This document shows positions 38,368 to 51,442 of a DNA stretch of 64,000 nt, piece by piece. This DNA is from Sisyra terminalis (taxonomy: Eukaryota; Arthropoda; Insecta; Neuroptera; Sisyridae). The notes beneath the pieces were generated by a model. That model was given only the letters and a program-made list of their open reading frames with translations. It had not been told where the DNA came from and did no database searches. How positions within the stretch are numbered: the first letter of the stretch is position 1; each line of letters starts with the position of its first letter. The stretch spans positions 15,996,001-16,060,000 of the forward strand of contig OY292280.1 in the NCBI GenBank assembly GCA_958496175.1, written 5' to 3'. A program made the translations under genes and the position numbers.

Positions 38368-41038
38368 CATCGTTCTAGACATTGTTGCGAACCCGAAACT
38401 GCCTTTGGTTCGAAAATCATCCCTTATATAACGAAGGTACATGCAATTGTTGAAGAAGCCACATTCGTCTCTCCCTCTTAGTGGGAAGTGTTCATCCCTT
38501 AAACTGCCTGTTCATCCCTTAAATATGGTTTGTTTGGGGAAAAATTTGCACAGCACGTACAGATGGACTTATACATTCGATTAGCACCCTTAAAAAATTT
38601 TTTTTTTATTTGACGATTTTCGAGAAAATCAACGATGGTTAACCCATGGATTTTTTTGATGAAAAAACTTTTTGTTTCGAAATCGAAAAATATTATTATT
38701 TCATCGTTCTAGACATTGTTGCGAACCCGAAACTGCCTTTGGTTCGAAAATCATCCCTTATATAACGAAGGTACATGCAATTGTTGAAGAAGCCACAATC
38801 GTCTCTCCCTCTTAGTGGGAAGTGTTCATCCCTTAAACTGCCTGTTCATCCCTTAAACATGGTTTGTTTGGGGAAAAATTTGCACAGCACGTACAGATGG
38901 ACTTATACATTCGATTAGCACCCTTAAAAAATTTTTTTTTTATTTGACGATTTTCGAGAAAATCAACGATGGTTAACCCATGGCTTTTTTTGATGAAAAA
39001 ACTTTTTGTTTCGAAATCGAAAAATATTATTATATCATCGTTCTAGACATTGTTGCGAACCCGAAACTGCCTTTGGTTCGAAAATCATCCCTTATATAAC
39101 GAAGGTACTTGCAATTGTTGAAGAAGCCACATTCGTCTCTCCCTCTTTGAGGGAAGTGTTCATCCCTTAAACTGCCTGTTCATCCCTTAAACGAGGTTTG
39201 TTTGGGGAAAAATTTGCACAGCACGTACAGATGGACTTATACTTTCGATTGGCACCCTTAAAGAAATTTTTTTTTATTTGACGATTTTCGAGAAAATCAA
39301 CGATGGTTAACCCATGGATTTTTTTGATGAAAAATCTTTTTGTTTCGAAATCGAAAAATATTATTATATCATCGTTCTAGACATTGTTGCGAACCCGAAA
39401 CTGCCTTTGGTTCGAAAATCATCCCTTATATAACGAAGGTACTTGCAATTGTTGAAGAAGCCACATTCGTCTCTCCCTCTTTGAGGGAAGTGTTCATCCC
39501 TTAAACTGCCTGTTCATCCCTTAAACGAGGTTTGTTTGGGGAAAAATTTGCACAGCACGTACAGATGGACTTATACTTTCGATTGGCACCCTTAAAAAAT
39601 TTTTTTTTTATTTGACGATTTTCGAGAAAATCAACGATGGTATACCCATGGATTTTTTTGATGAAAAAACTTTTTGTTTCGAAATCGAAAAATATTATTA
39701 TATCATCGTTCTAGACATTGTTGCGAACCCGAAACTGCCTTTGGTTCGAAAATCATCCCTTATATAACGAAGGTACATGCAATTGTTGAAGAAGCCACAT
39801 TCGTCTCTCCCTCTTAGTGGGAAGTGTTCATCCCTTAAACTGCCTGTTCATCCCTTAAATATGGTTTGTTTGGGGAAAAATTTGCACAGCACGTACAGAT
39901 GGACTTATACATTCGATTAGCACCCTTAAAAAATTTTTTTTTTATTTGACGATTTTCGAGAAAATCAACGATGGTTAACCCATGGATTTTTTTGATGAAA
40001 AAACTTTTTGTTTCGAAATCGAAAAATATTATTATTTCATCGTTCTAGACATTGTTGCGAACCCGAAACTGCCTTTGGTTCGAAAATCATCCCTTATATA
40101 ACGAAGGTACATGCAATTGTTGAAGAAGCCACAATCGTCTCTCCCTCTTAGTGGGAAGTGTTCATCCCTTAAACTGCCTGTTCATCCCTTAAACATGGTT
40201 TGTTTGGGGAAAAATTTGCACAGCACGTACAGATGGACTTATACATTCGATTAGCACCCTTAAAAAATTTTTTTTTTATTTGACGATTTTCGAGAAAATC
40301 AACGATGGTTAACCCATGGCTTTTTTTGATGAAAAAACTTTTTGTTTCGAAATCGAAAAATATTATTATATCATCGTTCTAGACATTGTTGCGAACCCGA
40401 AACTGCCTTTGGTTCGAAAATCATCCCTTATATAACGAAGGTACTTGCAATTGTTGAAGAAGCCACATTCGTCTCTCCCTCTTTGAGGGAAGTGTTCATC
40501 CCTTAAACTGCCTGTTCATCCCTTAAACGAGGTTTGTTTGGGGAAAAATTTGCACAGCACGTACAGATGGACTTATACTTTCGATTGGCACCCTTAAAGA
40601 AATTTTTTTTTATTTGACGATTTTCGAGAAAATCAACGATGGTTAACCCATGGATTTTTTTGATGAAAAAACTTTTTGTTTCGAAATCGAAAAATATTAT
40701 TATATCATCGTTCTAGACATTGTTGCGAACCCGAAACTGCCTTTGGATCGAAAATCATCCCTTATATAACGAAGGTACATGCAATTGTTGAAGAAGCCAC
40801 ATTCGTCTCTCCCTCTTAGTGGGAAGTGTTCATCCCTTAAACTGCCTGTTCATCCCTTAAATATGGTTTGATTGGGGAAAAATATGCACAGCACGTACAG
40901 ATGGACTTATACATTCGATTAGCACCCTTAAAAAATTTTTTTTTATTTGACGATTTACGAGAAAATCAACGATGGTTAACCCATGGATTTTTTTGATGAT
41001 AAAACTTTTTGTTTCGAAATCGAAAAATATTATTATAT
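38368..41038 (+). repeat. Tetramer HOR (1336 bp), two copies
   Basis: Units 38368, 38702 and 39036 recur as 39704, 40038 and 40372. Marks are AAATATGG with GATTAGC; CACAATCG with CATGGCTTTTTT; CTCTTTGAGGG with TTAAAGAAATTT. The fourth positions differ: 39370 has ATGGTATACCC, while 40706 carries TTTGATTGGGG, AAAATATGC, TTTACGAG and GATGATAAAAC. Confidence 0.85.
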
Positions 41039-44000
41039 CATCGTTCTAGACATTGTTGCGAACCCGAAACAGCCTTTGGTTCGAAAATCATCCCTTATAT
41101 AACGAAGGTACATGCAATTGTTGAAGAAGCCACATTCGTCTCTCCCTCTTAGTGGGAAGTGTTCATCCCTTAAACTGCCTGTTCATCCCTTAAATATGGT
41201 TTGTTTGGGGAAAAATTTACACAGCACGTACAGATGGACTTATACATTCGATTAGCACCCTTAAAAAATTTTTTTTTTATTTGACGATTTTCGAGAAAAT
41301 CAACGATGGTTAACCCATGGCTTTTTTTGATGAAAAAACTTTTTGTTTCGAAATCGAAAAATATTATTATATCATCGTTCTAGACATTGTTGCGAACCCG
41401 AAACTGCCTTTGGTTCGAAAATCATCCCTTATATAACGAAGGTACTTGCAATTGTTGAAGAAGCCACATTCGTCTCTCCCTCTTTGAGGGAAGTGTTCAT
41501 CCCTTAAACTGCCTGTTCATCCCTTAAACGAGGTTTGTTTGGGGAAAAATTTGCACAGCACGTACAGATGGACTTATACTTTCGATTGGCACCCTTAAAG
41601 AAATTTTTTTTTATTTGACGATTTTCGAGAAAATCAACGATGGTTAACCCATGGATTTTTTTGATGAAAAATCTTTTTGTTTCGAAATCGAAAAATATTA
41701 TTATATCATCGTTCTAGACATTGTTGCGAACCCGAAACTGCCTTTGGTTCGAAAATCATCCCTTATATAACGAAGGTACCTGCAATTGTTGAAGAAGCCA
41801 CATTCGTCTCTCCCTCTTTGAGGGAAGTGTTCATCCCTTAAACTGCCTGTTCATCCCTTAAACGAGGTTTGTTTGGGGAAAAATTTGCACAGCACGTACA
41901 GATGGACTTATACTTTCGATTGGCACCCTTAAAAAATTTTTTTTTTATTTGACGATTTTCGAGAAAATCAACGATGGTTAACCCATGGATTTTTTTGATG
42001 AAAAAACTTTTTGTTTCGAAATCGAAAAATATTATTATTTCATCGTTCTAGACATTGTTGCGAACCCGAAACTGCCTTTGGTTCGAAAATCATCCCTTAT
42101 ATAACGAAGGTACATGCAATTGTTGAAGAAGCCACATTCGTCTATCCCTCTTAGTGGGAAGTGTTCATCCTTTAAACTGCCTGTTCATCCCTTAAACATG
42201 GTTTGTTTGGGGAAAAATTTGCACAGCACGTACAGATGGACTTATACATTCGATTAGCACCCTTAAAAAATTTTTTTTTATTTGACGATTTTCGAGAAAA
42301 TCAACGATGGTTAACCCATGGATTTTTTTGATGAAAAAACTTTTTGTTTCGAAATCGAAAAATATTATTATATCATCGTTCTAGACATTGTTGCGAACCC
42401 GAAACTGCCTTTGGATCGAAAATCATCCCTTATATAACGAAGGTACATGCAATTGTTGAAGAAGCCACATTCGTCTCTCCCTCTTAGTGGGAAGTGTTCA
42501 TCCCTTAAACTGCCTGTTCATCCCTTAAATATGGTTTGTTTGGGGAAAAATTTGCACAGCACGTACAGATGGACTTATACATTCGATTAGCACCCTTAAA
42601 AAATTTTTTTTTATTTGACGATTTTCGAGAAAATCAACGATGGTTAACCCATGGATTTTTTTGATGAAAAAACTTTTTGTTTCGAAATCGAAAAATATTA
42701 TTATATCATCGTTCTAGACATTGTTGCGAACCCGAAACTGCCTTTGGATCGAAAATCATCCCTTATATAACGAAGGTACATGCAATTGTTGAAGAAGCCA
42801 CATTCGTCTCTCCCTCTTAGTGGGAAGTGTTCATCCCTTAAACTGCCTGTTCATCCCTTAAATATGGTTTGATTGGGGAAAAATATGCACAGCACGTACA
42901 GATGGACTTATACATTCGATTAGCACCCTTAAAAAATTTTTTTTTATTTGACGATTTACGAGAAAATCAACGATGGTTAACCCATGGATTTTTTTGATGA
43001 TAAAACTTTTTGTTTCGAAATCGAAAAATATTATTATATCATCGTTCTAGACATTGTTGCGAACCCGAAACAGCCTTTGGTTCGAAAATCATCCCTTATA
43101 TAACGAAGGTACATGCAATTGTTGAAGAAGCCACATTCGTCTCTCCCTCTTAGTGGGAAGTGTTCATCCCTTAAACTGCCTGTTCATCCCTTAAATATGG
43201 TTTGTTTGGGGAAAAATTTACACAGCACGTACAGATGGACTTATACATTCGATTAGCACCCTTAAAAAATTTTTTTTTTATTTGACGATTTTCGAGAAAA
43301 TCAACGATGGTTAACCCATGGCTTTTTTTGATGAAAAAACTTTTTGTTTCGAAATCGAAAAATATTATTATATCATCGTTCTAGACATTGTTGCGAACCC
43401 GAAACTGCCTTTGGTTCGAAAATCATCCCTTATATAACGAAGGTACTTGCAATTGTTGAAGAAGCCACATTCGTCTCTCCCTCTTTGAGGGAAGTGTTCA
43501 TCCCTTAAACTGCCTGTTCATCCCTTAAACGAGGTTTGTTTGGGGAAAAATTTGCACAGCACGTACAGATGGACTTATACTTTCGATTGGCACCCTTAAA
43601 GAAATTTTTTTTTATTTGACGATTTTCGAGAAAATCAACGATGGTTAACCCATGGATTTTTTTGATGAAAAATCTTTTTGTTTCGAAATCGAAAAATATT
43701 ATTATATCATCAGTCTAGACATTGTTGCGAACCCGAAACTGCCTTTGGTTCGAAAATCATCCCTTATATAACGAAGGTACCTGCAATTGTTGAAGAAGCC
43801 ACATTCGTCTCTCCCTCTTTGAGGGAAGTGTTCATCCCTTAAACTGCCTGTTCATCCCTTAAACGAGGTTTGTTTGGGGAAAAATTTGCACAGCACGTAC
43901 AGATGGACTTATACTTTCGATTGGCACCCTTAAAAAATTTTTTTTTTATTTGACGATTTTCGAGAAAATCAACGATGGTATACCCATGGATTTTTTTGAT

Positions 44001-44041
44001 GAAAAAACTTTTTGTTTCGAAATCGAAAAATATTATTATAT
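40706..44041 (+). repeat. 6-unit HOR (2001 bp), one full and one partial copy
   Basis: Units 40706, 41039, 41373 and 41707 recur as 42707, 43040, 43374 and 43708 at a constant 2001-bp offset. Marks are GATGATAAAAC with TTTACGAG; AATTTACACAG with CATGGCTTTT; CTCTTTGAGGG with AAAGAAATTT; ACCTGC with CTCTTTGAGGG. Four 333-bp units (40706, 42041, 42374, 42707) come from a one-base change in the A/T run. The unit at 43708 has a private CATCAGTCTAGAC opening and ATGGTATACCC. Confidence 0.88.
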
Positions 44042-44190
44042 CATCGTTCTAGACATTGTTGCGAACACGAAACTGCCTTTGGTTCGAAAATCATCCCTTA
44101 TATAACGAAGGTACATGCAATTGTTGAAGAAGCCACATTCGTCTCTCCCTCTTAGTGGGAAGTGTTCATCCCTTAAACGGCCTGTTCATC
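41707..44190 (+). repeat. Left arm of a 2484-bp inverted repeat
   Basis: Read on the opposite strand, 48658-51141 shows the same succession of unit types. Unit starts pair as 41707/51141, 42041/50807, 42374/50474, 42707/50141, 43040/49808, 43374/49474, 43708/49140 and 44042/48806. Every pair sums to 92848, so the arms are collinear with no net indel, even across the 333-bp units. Shared rare marks include ATGGTATACCC, GATAAAAC, TTTACGAG, AATTTACACAG and AAACGGCCTG. Confidence 0.9.
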
Positions 44191-44709
44191 CCTTAAACAT
44201 GGTTTGTTTGGGGAAAAATTTGCACAGCACGTACAGATGGACTTATACATTCGATTGGCTTCCTTAAAAAATTTTTTTTTTATTTGACGATTTTCGAGAA
44301 AATCAACGATGGTTAACCCATGGATTTTTTTGATGAAAAAACTTTTTGTTTCGAAATCGAAAAATATTATTATATCATCGTTCTAGACATTGTTGCGAAC
44401 CCGAAACTGCCTTTGGATCGAAAATCATCCCTTATATAACGAAGGTACATGCAATTGTTGAAGAAGCCACATTCTTCTATCCCTCTTAGTGGGAAGTGTT
44501 CATCCTTTAAACTGCCTGTTCATCCCTTAAACATGGTTTGTTTGGGGAAAAATTTGCACAGCACGTACAGATGGACTTATACATTCGATTGGGTTCCTTA
44601 AAAATTTTTTTTTTTATTTGACGATTTTCGAGAAAATCAACGATGGTTAACCCATGGATTTTTTTGATGAAAAAACTTTTTGTTTCGAAATCGAAAAATA
44701 TTATTATAT
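44042..44709 (+). repeat. Two diverged units
   Basis: Unit 44042 has AACACGAAAC, AAACGGCCTG and GGCTTCCTT. Unit 44376 has TTCTTCTATCC, CATCCTTTAAAC and GATTGGGTTCC and recurs at 47381. The first part of 44042 closes the left arm of the inverted repeat. Confidence 0.8.
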
Positions 44710-46045
44710 CATCGTTCTAGACATTGTTCCGAACCCGAAACTGCCTTTGGTTCGAAAATCATCCCTTATATAACGAAGGTACATGCAATTGTTGAAGAAG
44801 CCACATTCGTCTCTCCCTCTTAGTGGGAAGTGTTCATCCCTTAAACTGCCTGTTCATCCCATAAACATGGTTTGTTTGGGGAAAATTTTGCACTGCACGT
44901 ACAGATGGACTTATACATTCGATTAGCACCCTTAAAAAATTTTTTTTTTATTTGACGATTTTCGAGAAAATCAACGATGGTTAACCCATGGATTTTTTTG
45001 ATGAAAAAACTTTTTGTTTCGAAATCGAAAAATATTATTATATCATCGTTCTAGACATTGTTGCGAACCCGAAACTGCCTTTGGTTCGAAAATCATCCCT
45101 TATATAACGAAGGTACATGCAATTGTTGAAGAAGCCACATTCGTCTCTCCCTCTTAGTGGGAAGTGTTCATCCCTTAAACTGCCTGTTCATCCCTTAAAC
45201 GTTGTTTGTTTGGGGAAAAATTTGCACAGCACGTACAGATGGACTTATACTTTCGATTGGCACCCTTAAAAAAATTTTTTTTTATTTGACGATTTTCGAG
45301 AAAATCAACGATGGTTAACCCATGGATTTTCTTGATGAAAACACTTTTTGTTTCGAAATCGAAAATAATTATTATATCATCGTTCTAGACATTGTTCCGA
45401 ACCCGAAACTGCCTTTGGTTCGAAAATCATCCCTTATATAACGAAGGTACATGCAATTGTTGAAGAAGCCACATTCGTCTCTCCCTCTTAGTGGGAAGTG
45501 TTCATCCCTTAAACTGCCTGTTCATCCCATAAACATGGTTTGTTTGGGGAAAAATTTGCACTGCACGTACAGATGGACTTATACATTCGATTAGCACCCT
45601 TAAAAAATTTTTTTTTTATTTGACGATTTTCGAGAAAATCAACGATGGTTAACCCATGGATTTTTTTGATGAAAAAACTTTTTGTTTCGAAATCGAAAAA
45701 TATTATTATATCATCGTTCTAGACATTGTTGCGAACCCGAAACTGCCTTTGGTTCGAAAATCATCCCTTATATAACGAAGGTACATGCAATTGTTGAAGA
45801 AGCCACATTCGTCTCTCCCTCTTAGTGGGAAGTGTTCATCCCTTAAACTGCCTGTTCATCCCTTAAACGTTGTTTGTTTGGGGAAAAATTTGCACAGCAC
45901 GTACAGATGGACTTATACTTTCGATTGGCACCCTTAAAAAAATTTTTTTTTATTTGACGATTTTCGAGAAAATCAACGATGGTTAACCCATGGATTTTCT
46001 TGATGAAAACACTTTTTGTTTCGAAATCGAAAAATATTATTATAT
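44710..46045 (+). repeat. Tandem duplicated dimer (668 bp x 2)
   Basis: Units 44710 and 45378 share GTTCCGAACC, CATCCCATAAAC and GCACTGCACG. Units 45044 and 45712 share AAACGTTGTTTG, ACTTTCG, TTTTCTTGATG and AAACACT. Small private differences remain (AAAATTTTGC in 44710; GAAAATAATT in 45044). Confidence 0.9.
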
Positions 46046-48657
46046 CATCGTTCTAGACATTGTTGCGAACCCGAAACTGCCTTTGGTTCGAAAATCATCC
46101 CTTATATAACGAAGGTACTTGCAATTGTTGAAGAAGCCACATTCGTCCCTCCCTCTTAGAGGGAAGTGTTCATCCCTTAAACTGCCTGTTCATCCCTTAA
46201 ACGAGGTTTGTTTGGGGAAAAATTTGCACAGCACGTACAGATGGACTTATACATTCGATTGGCACCCTTAAAAAATTTTTTTTTATATGACGATTTTCGA
46301 GAAAATCAACGATGGCTAACCCATGGATTTTTTTGATGAAAAAACTTTTTGTTTCGAAATCGAAAAATATTATTATATCATCGTTCTAGACATTGTTGCG
46401 AACCCGAAACTGCCTGTGGTTCGAAAATCATCCCTTATATAACGAAGGTACATGCAATTGTTGAAGAAGCCACATTCGTCTCTCCCTCTTAGTGGGAAGT
46501 GTTCATCCCTTAAACTGCCTGTTCATCCCTTAAACATGGTTTGTTTGGGGAAAAATTTGCACAGCACGTACAGATGGACTTATACTTTCGATTGGCACCC
46601 CTAAAAAAAATTTTTTTTATTTGACGATTTTCGAGAAAATCAACGATGGTTAACCCATGGATTTTTTTGATGAAAAAACTTTTTGTTTCGAAATCGAAAA
46701 ATATTATTATATCATCGTTCTAGACATTGTTGCGAACCCGAAACTGCCTTTGGTTCGAAAATCATCCCTTATATAACGAAGGTACTTGCAATTGTTGAAG
46801 AAGCCACATTCGTCTCTCCCTCTTAGTGGGAAGTGTTCATCCCTTAAACTGCCTGTTCATCCCTTAAACATGGTTTGTTTGGGAAAAAATTTGCACAGCA
46901 CGTACAGATGGACTTATACATTCGATTAGCTCCCTTAAAAAATTTTTTTTTTATTTGACGATTTTCGAGAAAATCAACGATGGTTTACCCATGGATTTTT
47001 TTGATGAAAAAACATTTTGTTTCGAAATCGAAAAATATTATTATATCATCGTTCTAGACATTGTTGCGAACCCGAAACTGCCTTTGGTTCGAAAATCATC
47101 CCTTATATAACGAAGGTACTTGCAATTGTTGAAGAAGCCACATTCGTCTCTCCCTCTTAGTGGGAAGTGTTCATCCCTTAAACTGCCTGTTCATCCCTTA
47201 AACATGGTTTGTTTGGGAAAAAATTTGCACAGCACGTACAGATGGACTTATACATTCGATTAGCTCCCTTAAAAAATTTTTTTTTTATTTGACGATTTTC
47301 GAGAAAATCAACGATGGTTAACCCATGGATTTTTTTGATGAAAAAACTTTTTGTTTCGAAATCGAAAAATATTATTATATCATCGTTCTAGACATTGTTG
47401 CGAACCCGAAACTGCCTTTGGTTCGAAAATCATCCCTTATATAACGAAGGTACATGCAATTGTTGAAGAAGCCACATTCTTCTATCCCTCTTAGTGGGAA
47501 GTGTTCATCCTTTAAACTGCCTGTTCATCCCTTAAACATGGTTTGTTTGGGGAAAAATTTGCACAGCACGTACAGATGGACTTATACATTCGATTGGGTT
47601 CCTTAAAAAATTTTTTTTTTATTTGACGATTTTCGAGAAAATCAACGATGGTTAACCCATGGATTTTTTTGATGAAAAAACTTTTTGTTTCGAAATCGAA
47701 AAATATTATTATATCATCGTTCTAGACATTGTTGCGAACCCGAAACTGCCTTTGGTTCGAAAATCATCCCTTATATAACGAAGGTACATGCAATTGTTGA
47801 AGAAGCCACATTCGTCTCTCCCTCTTAGTGGGAAGTGTTCATCCCTTAAACTGCCTGTTCATCCCTTAAACGTTGTTTGTTTGGGGAAAAATTTGCACAG
47901 CACGTACAGATGGACTTATACTTTCGATTGGCACCCTTAAAAAAATTTTTTTTTATTTGACGATTTTCGAGAAAATCAACGATGGTTAACCCATGGATTT
48001 TTTTGATGAAAACACTTTTTGTTTCGAAATCGAAAAATATTATTATATCATCGTTCTAGACATTGTTGCGAACCCGAAACTGCCTTTGGTTCGAAAATCA
48101 TCCCTTATATAACGAAGGTACTTGCAATTGTTGAAGAAGCCACATTCGTCCCTCCCTCTTAGAGGGAAGTGTTCATCCCTTAAACTGCCTGTTCATCCCT
48201 TAAACGAGGTTTGTTTGGGGAAAAATTTGCACAGCACGTACAGATGGACTTATACATTCGATTGGCACCCTTAAAAAATTTTTTTTTATATGACGATTTT
48301 CGAGAAAATCAACGATGGCTAACCCATGGATTTTTTTGATGAAAAAACTTTTTGTTTCGAAATCGAAAAATATTATTATATCATCGTTCTAGACATTGTT
48401 GCGAACCCGAAACTGCCTGTGGTTCGAAAATCATCCCTTATATAACGAAGGTACATGCAATTGTTGAAGAAGCCACATTCGTCTCTCCCTCTTAGTGGGA
48501 AGTGTTCATCCCTTAAACTGCCTGTTCATCCCTTAAACATGGTTTGTTTGGGGAAAAATTTGCACAGCACGTACAGATGGACTTATACTTTCGATTGGCA
48601 CCCTTAAAAAAAATTTTTTTTATTTGACGATTTTCGAGAAAATCAACGATGGTTAAC
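45712..48657 (+). repeat. 6-unit HOR (2003 bp), second copy cut by the inversion
   Basis: Units 45712, 46046 and 46379 recur as 47715, 48049 and 48382 at an offset of 2003 bp. Marks are AAACGTTGTTTG; TCGTCCCTCC with TATATGACG; GCCTGTGGTTCG. Units 46713 and 47047 are an adjacent near-identical pair (TTTGGGAAAAAATT, GATTAGCTCCC). The last unit stops at 48657 in GGTTAAC, where the array flips strand. Confidence 0.85.
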
Positions 48658-51141
48658 GATGAACAGGCCGTTTAAGGGATGAACACTTCCCACTAAGAGG
48701 TAGAGACGAATGTGGCTTCTTCAACAATTGCATGTACCTTCGTTATATAAGGGATGATTTTCGAACCAAAGGCAGTTTCGTGTTCGCAACAATGTCTAGA
48801 ACGATGATATAATAATATTTTTCGATTTCGAAACAAAAAGTTTTTTCATCAAAAAAATCCATGGGTATACCATCGTTGATTTTCTCGAAAATCGTCAAAT
48901 AAAAAAAAAATTTTTTAAGGGTGCCAATCGAAAGTATAAGTCCATCTGTACGTGCTGTGCAAATTTTTCCCCAAACAAACCTCGTTTAAGGGATGAACAG
49001 GCAGTTTAAGGGATGAACACTTCCCTCAAAGAGGGAGAGACGAATGTGGCTTCTTCAACAATTGCAGGTACCTTCGTTATATAAGGGATGATTTTCGAAC
49101 CAAAGGCAGTTTCGGGTTCGCAACAATGTCTAGAACGATGATATAATAATATTTTTCGATTTCGAAACAAAAAGATTTTTCATCAAAAAAATCCATGGGT
49201 TAACCATCGTTGATTTTCTCGAAAATCGTCAAATAAAAAAAAATTTCTTTAAGGGTGCCAATCGAAAGTATAAGTCCATCTGTACGTGCTGTGCAAATTT
49301 TTCCCCAAACAAACCTCGTTTAAGGGATGAACAGGCAGTTTAAGGGATGAACACTTCCCTCAAAGAGGGAGAGACGAATGTGGCTTCTTCAACAATTGCA
49401 AGTACCTTCGTTATATAAGGGATGATTTTCGAACCAAAGGCAGTTTCGGGTTCGCAACAATGTCTAGAACGATGATATAATAATATTTTTCGATTTCGAA
49501 ACAAAAAGTTTTTTCATCAAAAAAAGCCATGGGTTAACCATCGTTGATTTTCTCGAAAATCGTCAAATAAAAAAAAAATTTTTTAAGGGTGCTAATCGAA
49601 TGTATAAGTCCATCTGTACGTGCTGTGTAAATTTTTCCCCAAACAAACCATATTTAAGGGATGAACAGGCAGTTTAAGGGATGAACACTTCCCACTAAGA
49701 GGGAGAGACGAATGTGGCTTCTTCAACAATTGCATGTACCTTCGTTATATAAGGGATGATTTTCGAACCAAAGGCTGTTTCGGGTTCGCAACAATGTCTA
49801 GAACGATGATATAATAATATTTTTCGATTTCGAAACAAAAAGTTTTATCATCAAAAAAATCCATGGGTTAACCATCGTTGATTTTCTCGTAAATCGTCAA
49901 ATAAAAAAAAATTTTTTAAGGGTGCTAATCGAATGTATAAGTCCATCTGTACGTGCTGTGCATATTTTTCCCCAATCAAACCATATTTAAGGGATGAACA
50001 GGCAGTTTAAGGGATGAACACTTCCCACTAAGAGGGAGAGACGAATGTGGCTTCTTCAACAATTGCATGTACCTTCGTTATATAAGGGATGATTTTCGAT
50101 CCAAAGGCAGTTTCGGGTTCGCAACAATGTCTAGAACGATGATATAATAATATTTTTCGATTTCGAAACAAAAAGTTTTTTCATCAAAAAAATCCATGGG
50201 TTAACCATCGTTGATTTTCTCGAAAATCGTCAAATAAAAAAAAATTTTTTAAGGGTGCTAATCGAATGTATAAGTCCATCTGTACGTGCTGTGCAAATTT
50301 TTCCCCAAACAAACCATATTTAAGGGATGAACAGGCAGTTTAAGGGATGAACACTTCCCACTAAGAGGGAGAGACGAATGTGGCTTCTTCAACAATTGCA
50401 TGTACCTTCGTTATATAAGGGATGATTTTCGATCCAAAGGCAGTTTCGGGTTCGCAACAATGTCTAGAACGATGATATAATAATATTTTTCGATTTCGAA
50501 ACAAAAAGTTTTTTCATCAAAAAAATCCATGGGTTAACCATCGTTGATTTTCTCGAAAATCGTCAAATAAAAAAAAATTTTTTAAGGGTGCTAATCGAAT
50601 GTATAAGTCCATCTGTACGTGCTGTGCAAATTTTTCCCCAAACAAACCATGTTTAAGGGATGAACAGGCAGTTTAAGGGATGAACACTTCCCACTAAGAG
50701 GGAGAGACGATTGTGGCTTCTTCAACAATTGCATGTACCTTCGTTATATAAGGGATGATTTTCGAACCAAAGGCAGTTTCGGGTTCGCAACAATGTCTAG
50801 AACGATGAAATAATAATATTTTTCGATTTCGAAACAAAAAGTTTTTTCATCAAAAAAATCCATGGGTTAACCATCGTTGATTTTCTCGAAAATCGTCAAA
50901 TAAAAAAAAAATTTTTTAAGGGTGCCAATCGAAAGTATAAGTCCATCTGTACGTGCTGTGCAAATTTTTCCCCAAACAAACCTCGTTTAAGGGATGAACA
51001 GGCAGTTTAAGGGATGAACACTTCCCTCAAAGAGGGAGAGACGAATGTGGCTTCTTCAACAATTGCAGGTACCTTCGTTATATAAGGGATGATTTTCGAA
51101 CCAAAGGCAGTTTCGGGTTCGCAACAATGTCTAGAACGATG
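48658..51141 (-). repeat. Right arm of the 2484-bp inverted repeat
   Basis: This is collinear on the minus strand with 41707-44190 (arms equal in length, spacer 44191-48657). By eye the differences are few: CTCTACC against CTCTCCC in the first partial unit, CATCGT against CATCAG opening the next, and a handful in the unit that starts on the minus strand at 50807 (CACAATCG and CATCCCTT here, CACATTCG, CTATCC and CATCCTTT in the partner). Beyond 51141 the mirror match stops. Confidence 0.9.
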
Positions 51142-51442
51142 ATTTTTTCATCAAAAAAATCCATGGGTTAACCATCGTTGATTTTCTCGAAAATCGTCAA
51201 ATAAAAAAAAAATTTTTTAAGGGTGCCAATCGAATGTATAAGTCCATCTGTACGTGCTGTGCAAATTTTTCCCCAAACAAACCATGTTTAAGGGATGAAC
51301 AGGCAGTGTAAGGGATGAACACTTCCCACTAAGAGGGAGAGACGAATGTGGCTTCTTCAACAATTGCATGTACCTTCGTTATATAAGGGATGATTTTCGA
51401 ACCAAAGGCAGTTTCGGGTTCGCAACAATGTCTAGAACGATG
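51142..51442 (-). repeat. 301-bp satellite unit with a 33-bp deletion
   Basis: On the plus strand GAACGATG is followed directly by ATTTTTTCATC. The 33 bases that normally lie between, containing the ATAATATT and TTTCGAAA elements, are missing. The unit also has a private GCAGTGTAAGG. The deletion sits exactly where the inverted block changes from a mirror of the left flank to a mirror of the right flank, so it is probably a recombination joint. Confidence 0.9.
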
